6,507 nucleotides of DNA from Leadbetterella sp031420365 (GTDB taxonomy: Bacteria > Bacteroidota > Bacteroidia > Cytophagales > Spirosomataceae): contig JANOMP010000259.1 in the NCBI GenBank assembly GCA_031420365.1, positions 1 through 6,507 on the forward strand, read 5' to 3'. The position numbers and the translations under genes are program-made. Below are positions 1 to 6,314 of the stretch, one piece after another. Every line of letters starts with the position of its first letter. The first letter of the stretch is position 1. The notes beneath the pieces are model-generated. The model made no database searches, was not told the origin of the DNA, and worked only from the letters and a program-made list of their open reading frames with translations.

Positions 1-277
1 ATGAGAATATAGGGAGTCTAGAGAAAACAGGGTATCTTCGATTTGTAATTATACTTTAGTACCACAAATTACAAAAAAAGCCTCATATATTCAAATTCTT
101 TGAATTATTTCGAGACTTTTTACTTTTAAAAGTCTGATAAATAATCACTTAAAACTTCCTGCAGACCCTAAATAACGCATCGAAAAATACTAAAAATTAA
201 TAGGGAATAAAAGTTAATCCGATTTTTTATTCTGCCGATAATACTTTAACCTCAATCAATTTCAATTTTACCTAATC
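1..277. other. AT-rich non-coding stretch with small hairpins
   Basis: No convincing gene is visible here on either strand. The only open frame entering from the left edge on the plus strand stops at 57-59 after about 18 codons and matches nothing I recognise. Two inverted repeats are seen: a 9-bp pair (42-50 with 67-75, 16-nt loop) and a perfect 8-bp pair (113-120 with 128-135, 7-nt loop). A small 5-bp stem with a 3-nt loop lies at 94-106. None is followed by a T run on either strand, so I do not call them terminators. The stretch is most likely spacer between clpB and whatever gene lies to the left. Confidence 0.5.
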
Positions 278-312
278 AAAAAAACACCCCCAACTCAAAG
301 AACCGAGGGTGT
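278..312 (-). terminator. Rho-independent terminator of clpB
   Basis: Read on the minus strand, the arm ACACCC (307-312) pairs with GGGTGT (284-289). The stem can extend by a T-G, a C-G and two G-T pairs to about ten pairs. A run of seven Ts follows immediately (complement of the A tract 278-284). It lies about 100 bases beyond the clpB stop codon, so the transcript would have a 3' untranslated region of that length. The plus strand has no T run after the hairpin, so it should act only on clpB. Confidence 0.8.
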
Positions 313-412
313 CTAACCATATTCCACTAAACCCTATAAAAAACCTATTAAAATCTAAAAACAGCAAAATCACTCAACACTCACATTTCAGTACTCACAA
401 TTCACCACTAAT

Positions 413-3037
413 TTACGCAATACTTATCTCAGGCAAATTCTCAAATTTGTACTTATTTTCATCATCAACATCTAGTACAATGATGGCCTCTTTATTGATG
501 CTTCCAGCAAGAATCATTTTTGAAAGTTCGTTCATGATGTTCCTTTGTATAACTCTTTTCAGAGGTCTCGCTCCGAAAACTGGGTCATAACCTTCTTCTC
601 CTAATTTATCGAGTGCTGCTTTAGAAGCTTCAATTAAAATACCTTGTTCTTGAAGTCTGGCCTTTATGGTGTCAAACTGAATAGAAACAATCTTTCTGAT
701 TTCATTTCTACCTAAAGGGTCAAAAAGTACAATTTCATCAATTCGGTTCAGAAATTCAGGTCTTACACTAGCTTTTAGTAATTCCATCACTTGGTCTTTA
801 GCTTCATCTTTAAAATATTTCTCCCAAGCATCAGGTGCACCTTTGAGAGATTCCAAGAATTTTTCTTGTATAAAATGCGAGCCAATATTTGAGGTCATGA
901 TGATGATGGTGTTCTTGAAGTTGGCTACACGACCTTTATTGTCTGTCAAACGGCCATCGTCTAATACTTGCAAAAGCACGTTCCATACATCTGGATGAGC
1001 TTTTTCTATCTCGTCTAGCAATATCACACTATATGGTTTACGTCTTACGGCTTCAGTGAGTTGACCGCCCTCGTCATATCCCACGTATCCAGGAGGAGCC
1101 CCTACCAAGCGGCTTACGGTATGCTTTTCTTGGTACTCGCTCATGTCAATTCGCACCATAGCGTTGTCGTCATTGAATAGGTAATTGGCCAAAGTTTTTG
1201 CCAGCTCCGTTTTACCTACGCCTGTGCTACCTAAAAACAAAAAGCTACCAATTGGCTTTTTAGGGTCTTGCATCCCAGCACGTGATCGTCTCACAGCATC
1301 TGAGACCAATTCTATGGCTTCTTTTTGTCCAGCTACTCGTTTCTCTAACTCTGCCTCGAGATGAAGTAATTTCTCCCGGTCACTTTGCAACATTTTTGAA
1401 ACTGGTATTCCAGTCCATTTGGCTACTACCAAAGCGATGTCCTCTGCCGTAACTTCTTCATTTATTAAATTATCTGTTGCATTGGTATTTGCTGCTAATT
1501 CCACCAAACGATTTTCGGCTTCGGGCAATTGACCATATCGAATCTGAGCCACTTTGCCATAGTCACCCGCTCTTTCCGCTTGGTCGGCGTCAAATTTTAG
1601 ATGTTCTATTTTCTCTTTTAATGTTCTTACCTCATTCACTTTACCTTTTTCTGCATCCCATTTAGCTTTTAGGCTATTAAAAGTATCGTTAAGTTCGGCT
1701 ATTTCTTTGCTCAAATTATTCTCTTTCTCTTTGTCATTTTCACGTCTAATGGCCTCTCTTTCAATCTCCAATTGCATAATACGTCTGCGGAGCTCGTCCA
1801 TTGCTTCGGGCATTGAATCCATTTCCAAACGTAACTTGGCAGCTGATTCGTCCATTAAGTCGATCGCTTTATCTGGCAAAAATCTATCAGAAATATATCT
1901 GTTGGAAAGTTCCACTGCGGCTATGACGGCATCGTCCTGAATTCTAACTCCATGGTGAACTTCGTATTTTTCTTTGATTCCTCTTAAAATTGAAATGGCG
2001 TCAGCTACATTAGGTTCATCTACCACTACTGTTTGAAAGCGCCTTTCAAGAGCTTTGTCTTTTTCTATATATTTTTGGTATTCCTTCAAAGTTGTAGCAC
2101 CTATTGCATGCAATTCACCTCTAGCTAATGCGGGTTTAAGTAAATTGGCGGCATCCATTGCTCCTTCGCCACCACTACCTGCGCCAATAAGTGTGTGTAT
2201 TTCGTCAATGAAGAGTATAATTTCGCCTTCAGAATCTGTAACTTCTTTGATGACGGCTTTTAAACGTTCTTCAAACTCACCTTTGTATTTAGCACCAGCT
2301 ACTAGCAAGCCCATGTCTAAAGAAATCACGATTTTTGACTTCAAATTTTCGGGTACATCACCTTGAACGATACGCTGAGCGAGGCCTTCTACTATGGCAG
2401 TTTTACCCACACCAGGCTCACCAATCAACATGGGGTTGTTTTTGGTTCGTCTTGATAAAATCTGTAAAACCCTCCTAATCTCCTCATCTCTTCCTATCAC
2501 GGGGTCAATTTTGCCTTGCTCCGCTAAATCATTCAGGTTTTTGCTGTAACGAGCCAGGGCTTGGTATTTGTTTTCTGCGTTTTGATCTTTCACTGCTTTA
2601 TTTTTTCCTCTTAATTCAATAATTGCTTTTTTTATATCTATCTCTTTTATTCCCTCTTTTTTTAGCAAACTTGCTGTTTGGTCGTTTCCTCCCAAAATAC
2701 CCAAAAACAAAAGCTCCACACTTACAAACTCATCTCCAAATTCTTTCAAATAACTCAAAGCTTTTGTCATTGCCTTGTTGAGGTCGTTGCCCAAAAATGG
2801 TTGATTCCCTCCTGAAACTCGTGGGTAGGCCTCCACAATTGGATCCAGTTTTTTAAGAAAAGCCTCCGGACTTATTCCGTATTTCTTTAACAAAAATGAA
2901 GATGTATTAGGTTCTTCTTCTAATATGACTTTAAGCAAATGGCCAGTTTCTATGGCTTGTTGAGAAAATCCTTGAGCTATCTGTGCGGCTTGCTGTATAA
3001 GCTCTTGTGACTTGATGGTGTATTGATTGAAATTCAT
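413..3037 (-). CDS. clpB: ATP-dependent chaperone ClpB (protein disaggregase)
   Basis: This encodes an 874-residue Hsp100/Clp ATPase, the usual ClpB length. In this family a cytosolic hexamer threads aggregated proteins through its pore with help from DnaK/DnaJ/GrpE. Visible in order: Clp N-domain (about 1-145); first AAA+ domain with Walker A GEPGVGKT (206-213), pore-loop Tyr in AGAKYKGEFEER (247-258), Walker B ILFIDEIH (274-281) and arginine pair R332/R333; a long charged coiled-coil middle domain (about 405-525), which separates ClpB from ClpA and ClpX; WTGIPV (541-546); second AAA+ domain with Walker A GSTGVGKT (603-610), pore loop GYVGYDEGG (650-658), Walker B VILLDEIEKAH (671-681), arginine finger R765 and sensor-2 GARPLKR (822-828). 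All key residues are present. The ATG at 3037 begins a normal ClpB N-terminus (MNFNQYT). There is no Shine-Dalgarno, only A-rich sequence upstream, as is common in Bacteroidota. I see no CIRCE element. It appears monocistronic, with its own terminator at 278-312. Confidence 0.98.
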   Translation of the reverse strand: MNFNQYTIKSQELIQQAAQIAQGFSQQAIETGHLLKVILEEEPNTSSFLLKKYGISPEAFLKKLDPIVEAYPRVSGGNQPFLGNDLNKAMTKALSYLKEFGDEFVSVELLFLGILGGNDQTASLLKKEGIKEIDIKKAIIELRGKNKAVKDQNAENKYQALARYSKNLNDLAEQGKIDPVIGRDEEIRRVLQILSRRTKNNPMLIGEPGVGKTAIVEGLAQRIVQGDVPENLKSKIVISLDMGLLVAGAKYKGEFEERLKAVIKEVTDSEGEIILFIDEIHTLIGAGSGGEGAMDAANLLKPALARGELHAIGATTLKEYQKYIEKDKALERRFQTVVVDEPNVADAISILRGIKEKYEVHHGVRIQDDAVIAAVELSNRYISDRFLPDKAIDLMDESAAKLRLEMDSMPEAMDELRRRIMQLEIEREAIRRENDKEKENNLSKEIAELNDTFNSLKAKWDAEKGKVNEVRTLKEKIEHLKFDADQAERAGDYGKVAQIRYGQLPEAENRLVELAANTNATDNLINEEVTAEDIALVVAKWTGIPVSKMLQSDREKLLHLEAELEKRVAGQKEAIELVSDAVRRSRAGMQDPKKPIGSFLFLGSTGVGKTELAKTLANYLFNDDNAMVRIDMSEYQEKHTVSRLVGAPPGYVGYDEGGQLTEAVRRKPYSVILLDEIEKAHPDVWNVLLQVLDDGRLTDNKGRVANFKNTIIIMTSNIGSHFIQEKFLESLKGAPDAWEKYFKDEAKDQVMELLKASVRPEFLNRIDEIVLFDPLGRNEIRKIVSIQFDTIKARLQEQGILIEASKAALDKLGEEGYDPVFGARPLKRVIQRNIMNELSKMILAGSINKEAIIVLDVDDENKYKFENLPEISIA

Positions 3038-3314
3038 GTCTATTTAGCTTTTATTTTTAGTTTCGGTTTTATTTTTCGGCGTATTTAAAATTGCTTTGTA
3101 GATGTAACTATAGTATCAAATTTGGTGCGAATGTAATATATCGGAAATTTTGGCTTGAAACTAGGGGTTTATTAACAAACAGCTGCCATTATGGCTTATT
3201 TTTTTTAGTTTACAATACGACTAATTGACATTTTTTTTTAAATATTTAGATCTATCTCGCTAGTTTATTTTTGTTTATGGCAAATTAATAAGTAAAATTC
3301 ATACCTGAATATAT
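3038..3314. other. Leader and spacer upstream of clpB
   Basis: This AT-rich spacer has no open frame of interest on either strand. It holds the presumed clpB leader and candidate promoter at its left end. From about 3160 to 3314 I see only low-complexity T- and A-rich runs with no clear hairpin. It does not resemble the repeat units that begin at about 3315. Confidence 0.5.
3128..3160 (-). promoter_or_regulatory. Candidate clpB promoter (weak match)
   Basis: On the minus strand, TTTC (3157-3160) is followed after 21 bases by TACATTCG (3128-3135). The Bacteroidota housekeeping consensus is TTTG, 19-21 bases, TAnnTTTG, so each half has one mismatch. Transcription would start near 3122 and give a leader of roughly 85 bases. 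In such AT-rich DNA this could be chance; no better candidate was found by eye. Confidence 0.2.
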
Positions 3315-3731
3315 AAAAATATTACTGGCATCCGACGAAATTTAAAATTTATTAAAAATCCTGATCAAATGACTATTCAATCGGGTCGCCGAATCGGGAC
3401 CATTTTTCTGATTTTCAAAAAATACCCCCTCCGTTTTATTCTTTGTGTGTCCTGCGGACGGCCTTACTTTTGCGTTTCGACGCACCGCAGGTATGCCTGT
3501 CCAATCGAAAAAAGAATCGGAGTGGCGTCCCACCAAAAAAACATTCACAAATCGGTACGCCCTCGAATCGAATAAACCTAAAGGGCGTTCCCCTTTAAAA
3601 TTTGATTATTAGCTATTTAAGATTTGATATTAATTCTCCACTTCAAGTTTTTAAAATGGTCACGTTTCGGCGTCCCGATTTTGTGATCAAAGGAATACAT
3701 TTTATTTTTATTTTTTCTCGGACACCAGTAA
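3315..3731. repeat. Imperfect tandem repeat, copy A (about 417 bp)
   Basis: Copy A begins with AAAAATATTACT (3315-3326) and ends at the CTCGGACACCAGT motif (ending at 3729). The same order of landmarks recurs in copy B: TTTAAAATTTATTAAAAAT; AAATGACTATTCAA; GTGTGTCCTGC then GACGGCCTTA; AAAAAAACATTCACAAAT; then a well-conserved last 88 bases (3648-3735) with only about four mismatches by eye. The offset to copy B falls from 417 to 401 to 377 to 375 along the unit, so copy A carries two extra segments of about 16 and 24 bases. These are its most GC-rich parts, with six AATCG words between 3379 and 3570. Long open frames on both strands here look accidental. I do not recognise the element; it could be a dispersed intergenic repeat or a remnant of one. 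Confidence 0.8.
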
Positions 3732-4106
3732 AAAAATATTACTATAATCCGACCAAATTTAAAATTTATTAAAAATGCTTGTTAAATGACTATTCAAGGC
3801 CTATTTTTAAGAATTTTAAAAATGACCCCCTAAGTTTTATATGTTGTGTGTCCTGCAGACGGCCTTAATTTCCGCGTCGTACCCGTTCGAAAAAGCCGAA
3901 AGATCCAAGCAAAAAAACATTCACAAATTGGTACGTCGAATCGAATATACCAGACTCGGTGCTCCCCTTGTAAATTTGATTATATGCTATTTAGGATTTA
4001 TTCAAAAATTCTCCAAATCAAATTTTTAAAATGGTCATGGTTCGGTGTCCCGATTTTGTGATCAAAGGAATTCATTTTATTTTTATTTTTTCTCGGACAC
4101 CAGTAA
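3732..4106. repeat. Imperfect tandem repeat, copy B (about 375 bp)
   Basis: This is the second, shorter unit, directly abutting copy A and in the same orientation. It starts with AAAAATATTACT (3732-3743) and ends with the same CTCGGACACCAGT motif (ending at 4104). The right half is closest to copy A; the left and middle have diverged and lack copy A's GC-rich segments. After it, from 4107 to about 4140, the sequence resembles the first bases of a unit again (A run, TTATTA, later AAATTTGATTT), suggesting a truncated third copy that ends about 20 bases before tmRNA. No terminal inverted repeats, target-site duplications or transposase gene are visible, so it is not called a mobile element. Confidence 0.8.
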
Positions 4107-4130
4107 AAAATTATTAAATAGGGAACTAAA

Positions 4131-4157
4131 TTTGATTTAACCGCATTAGTATTACAT
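4131..4157 (+). promoter_or_regulatory. Candidate ssrA promoter (weak)
   Basis: TTTG at 4131-4134 and TATTACAT at 4150-4157 lie just before the mature tmRNA 5' end at 4162. The second box would be correctly placed if transcription began near the mature end. However, the 15-base gap is shorter than the usual 19-21 and the match to TAnnTTTG is poor. The TTTG sits in the part that resembles the start of a third repeat unit. RNase P normally trims tmRNA, so the real start may be further upstream. Confidence 0.2.
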
Positions 4158-4161
4158 CAAT

Positions 4162-4536
4162 GGGGACGACCGGTTTTGACGGCATGCCGCCATTGCGAGT
4201 ATAAGCATGTATGGAGTTGGTGGAAGGTCTCCATTTAAAAAATCTACCGAACAATATCAGGCAATACATCGTATGCCATGGCTGCTTAATTTCGGAGTAA
4301 ATTAGCATTTGCCATCGTTCCTCTTTTGCTAACCTCTGTTGCGGGAGATTCAGGAGCGTCGAAAATAGAGAGGCGTTTTAAAGCGGACTTCTGACTTTAG
4401 AATAGTAAACGAGAAGATAAGGCTTGGGTTAGGTACTTCGGACGGCTTCCCAATCTCTAAAATTAAGACCGAATAAACATGTAGAAGGCTTGACAGTAGC
4501 CGTGTTCGGACCAGGGTTCGACTCCCTGCGTCTCCA
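4162..4536 (+). ncRNA. ssrA: tmRNA (transfer-messenger RNA)
   Basis: This RNA, with SmpB, frees ribosomes stalled on broken mRNAs and tags the unfinished protein for proteolysis. The 5' end GGGGACG (4162-4168) pairs with CGTCTCC (4529-4535) to form the 7-bp acceptor stem, with one G-T pair; A4536 is the discriminator base. The T arm is CAGGG/CCCTG (4512-4516, 4524-4528) around the loop TTCGACT. A pseudoknot just before the tag is clear: ATGGAG/CTCCAT (4211-4216, 4229-4234) interlocked with GGTGGA/TCTACC (4219-4224, 4243-4248), ending 11 bases before the resume codon. Downstream of the tag, TTAGCA/TGCTAA (4302-4307, 4327-4332) forms a helix. CCA is not encoded (the next bases are CTT), so it must be added afterwards. 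At about 375 nt it is a normal one-piece tmRNA. It is divergent from clpB and followed by its own terminator. Confidence 0.97.
4260..4289 (+). other. tmRNA proteolysis-tag reading frame
   Basis: Resume codon GGC (4260-4262) begins nine codons reading GNTSYAMAA, then TAA (4287-4289). With the alanine carried by tmRNA itself, the appended tag would be A-GNTSYAMAA. The ending YAMAA fits the YALAA/YAMAA ends recognised by ClpXP-type proteases. The frame is supported by the pseudoknot ending 11 bases upstream. Asn at the second encoded position differs from the Glu I associate with Bacteroidota tags (GE...). Confidence 0.93.
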
Positions 4537-4543
4537 CTTAGTT

Positions 4544-4584
4544 AAACTCTAACTATATTATAATAAATTAGTTAGAGTTTTTTT
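4544..4584 (+). terminator. Rho-independent terminator of ssrA
   Basis: AAACTCTAACTA (4544-4555) and TAGTTAGAGTTT (4569-4580) form a perfect 12-bp stem with a 13-nt AT-rich loop, followed by four more Ts (4581-4584), so the T run is seven long. It starts seven bases after the tmRNA discriminator base. On the minus strand the A run at the stem base would also give a T run, so it could act in both directions and shield ssrA from minus-strand transcripts coming from the right. Confidence 0.85.
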
Positions 4585-4588
4585 ATAT

Positions 4589-4610
4589 CTATATCTCCAC
4601 TATATCTCCA
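4589..4610. repeat. Perfect tandem 11-bp repeat after ssrA
   Basis: CTATATCTCCA occurs twice head to tail (4589-4599 and 4600-4610). Its junction contains TCTCCACT (4594-4601), the same eight bases found at the 3' end of tmRNA (4531-4538). This may be chance or a short echo of the tmRNA end. The rest of 4585-4787 is AT-rich spacer with no gene and no convincing terminator for the minus-strand gene to its right. Confidence 0.6.
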
Positions 4611-4787
4611 ATTATTTTTTTCTACTTTTTTTTGGCTGGATAGTTAATGGTTTTTATTAAGATGCCATTTTAAATACCATAAGAATTTTCAATTAAAGGT
4701 ATCAAACCCCCACTTCTAAGCTACAAAAACCTACATTTCAATTAGCGGTGGTACACTTTCATGCGATTATACATATTGCCAGTGGTT

Positions 4788-5177
4788 TTAATTCAATGTT
4801 CTAAAATATGTAGGATTCTGTCCTGTTTTTAGTTTGAATAGTTTAGCAAAATGTTGGGGATATTCAAAACCTAAACTAAATGCAACTTCACTCACAGATG
4901 TGTTAGAACCAAGCAACAATGTTTTTGCGTTCTCAATTATAAAATCGTGAATATGGTCTTTTGCACTTCTTCCTGTTTCTATCTTTAGCAAATCGCTTAA
5001 ATATCGAGCTGACATATTTAGGGCTTCGCCACAATGAGCAACAGTAGGAAGAGCCTTGTCCGTCAACTTTCCAGAAGCAAAATAATTTTCTAAATATTTT
5101 TCAAAAACTACAACATAATCCTTATTCAGATTGGTAAGAGTAAAAAATTGACGGTCGTAAAAGCGTTGGATGATATG
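4788..5177 (-). pseudogene. AraC-family transcriptional regulator, N-terminally truncated remnant
   Basis: A frame of 129 codons, open from 5177 to the stop at 4788, encodes the linker and DNA-binding half of an AraC/XylS-type regulator. The linker starts HIIQRFYDRQFF. The two helix-turn-helix units follow: LNMSARYLSDLLKIETGRSA, then VSEVAFSLGFEYPQHFAKLF ending in KTGQNPTYFR, the classic AraC signature. Family members have about 300 residues with an N-terminal cupin-like sensor half, and that part is missing. A TAA (5178-5180) closes the frame, and none of the three upstream minus frames up to the ldhA end resembles the lost domain. No in-frame ATG exists; a TTG at 5066 could give a 92-residue DNA-binding domain alone. 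The remaining domain shows no damage, so either the loss is recent or a short product is kept. Its targets cannot be inferred. Confidence 0.75.
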
Positions 5178-5210
5178 TTAGTTGTCGTTGGCGAATTGCT
5201 TTTCTGTTGT

Positions 5211-5250
5211 CGTATAAATAGATTTGAAACCGTATAAATATATTTCGAAT
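5211..5250. repeat. Direct repeat of 20 bp between ldhA and the araC-like remnant
   Basis: CGTATAAATA at 5211-5220 is repeated at 5231-5240. The ten bases following each copy match at six positions, giving about 16 of 20. Spacing of 20 bp puts both copies on nearly the same DNA face, as paired operator half-sites would be. It lies in the 135-bp gap after the ldhA stop and upstream of the regulator remnant. No binding protein can be assigned. Confidence 0.5.
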
Positions 5251-5312
5251 TAAAGTAATGGCGTAAAGTTATCTTCTTGGGTAAGCTTATTTGCTGGTTC
5301 CATTTTCCATTC

Positions 5313-6307
5313 TCAAATTTTAATTTCGTTTTTATTATCATCTGATTTTCCAAAACAATCCAGATTATTAACGGTCGTTTTTGCAATGTTTTTTAATGCT
5401 GTGTCTGTCAGAAATGCCTGGTGACTGGTAATAAGAACATTTCGGAAGGACATTAGGCGGGCAATTGTATCGTCCTGTAAAATATCTTCAGAATGGTCTT
5501 CAAAAAACAATCCTTCTTCTTCTTCATAAACATCAATACCAAATGAGCCAATGTGACCAGATTTAAGTTCTTCAATCACATCCTTTGTATTGACAAGTTT
5601 TCCACGACTTGTATTAATAAGCATTACGCCCGTTTTCATTATTTCAATACTGTGCTTATTAATAATGAATTTTGTTTTTTCTGTCAGCGGAATTTGAAGA
5701 GTAATGATGTCAGATTGCTTGAGAAGGGTTTCATAATCTGTATAGGTTACATTGTATTTCTGTTTTAATTCTTCGCTTTCAACCTGATCGTATGCAAGAA
5801 TTTTACACCCAAATCCATGTAAGATTTTTGCAGCTACGCTTCCTATTTTTCCTGTTCCTATAATGCCTACGGTTTTTCCGTTCATATCAAAACCAACTAA
5901 TCCATCCAATGAGAAGTTCTGTTCCATTACTCTGTTGTGAGCACGTATTAGTTTTCGATTTAATGCAAGCATAAGGGCAACTGTATGTTCGGCCACAGCA
6001 TAAGGAGAATATTCGGGAACACGGGCTACTTTTATATTGAGCTTTTTCGCCTCTGCAAGATCCACATGATTATAACCTGCGGAACGCAACACTAGAAATT
6101 TAACACCAATTTTGCTCAAAATTTGAAGCACAGGTGCAGATGCGCGTTATCACTCACGAATATCGAAACAGCTTCATTTCCATCAGCGAGAGATGCAGTT
6201 TCAATGGTAAGTGGACTGCTGATGTATTTTACATCATGTTTTCCGCTGAAGGCTTTCTCCAGGTATTCTTTTTCAAATTTGTGTGTACTATATACTGCTA
6301 CTTTCAT
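5313..6307 (-). pseudogene. ldhA: Fermentative D-lactate dehydrogenase, interrupted by a frameshift
   Basis: The intact enzyme is a cytosolic NAD-dependent 2-hydroxyacid dehydrogenase reducing pyruvate to D-lactate. ATG at 6305-6307 opens MKVAVYSTHKFEKEYL and runs to SIFVSDNA (residue 55). The expected continuation SAPVLQILSKIG lies in another frame. The minus strand reads AACGCGCATCT where AACGCATCT would keep frame, so an extra GC pair (within 6142-6146) explains the break. Without it the protein is 330 residues, the usual length. The rest has every hallmark: RSAGYNHVDL, SPYAVAEHTVALMLALNRK, NAD-binding GTGKIG (about 150-155), catalytic Arg in NTSRGK (about 234), a Glu run after DVY (about 261-264) and catalytic His in TSHQAF (about 295). 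As written the ribosome would leave frame and stop early; a GTG at 6131 could restart a 272-residue piece lacking part of the catalytic domain. It follows the CoA-transferase gene by seven bases, probably as an operon. A sequencing error remains possible. Confidence 0.9.
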
Positions 6308-6314
6308 TAATGAA

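Noticed and set aside
309..590. A 93-codon plus-strand frame
   Set aside because: It is antisense to the clpB 3' end and terminator, is low-complexity Ser/Leu/Met-rich, and has no recognisable domain. The similar plus-strand frames at 1477-2366 are also clpB shadows.
3342..3575. Two overlapping 68-codon open frames on opposite strands inside repeat copy A
   Set aside because: Both lie wholly in the repeat, have no start context, and are not kept open in copy B, where the length differs by non-multiples of three. They are most likely accidental frames in repeat DNA.
3841..4061. Two overlapping short plus-strand frames in repeat copy B
   Set aside because: They overlap in different frames, show no domain-like composition and do not match the copy A frames in a consistent way.
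4126..4308. A 60-codon minus-strand open frame
   Set aside because: It is antisense to the tmRNA 5' half and its pseudoknot, whose structure fully explains the sequence.
5195..5226. A plus-strand promoter match, TAGATTTG at 5219-5226
   Set aside because: It fits TAnnTTTG, but the upstream box is only ATTG and no plus-strand gene follows; it points into the ldhA 3' end. It is likely chance in AT-rich DNA.
5126..5386. An 86-codon minus-strand frame overlapping the ldhA end and the regulator remnant
   Set aside because: It overlaps two better-supported coding stretches in a different frame and shows no resemblance to the missing AraC N-terminal domain.
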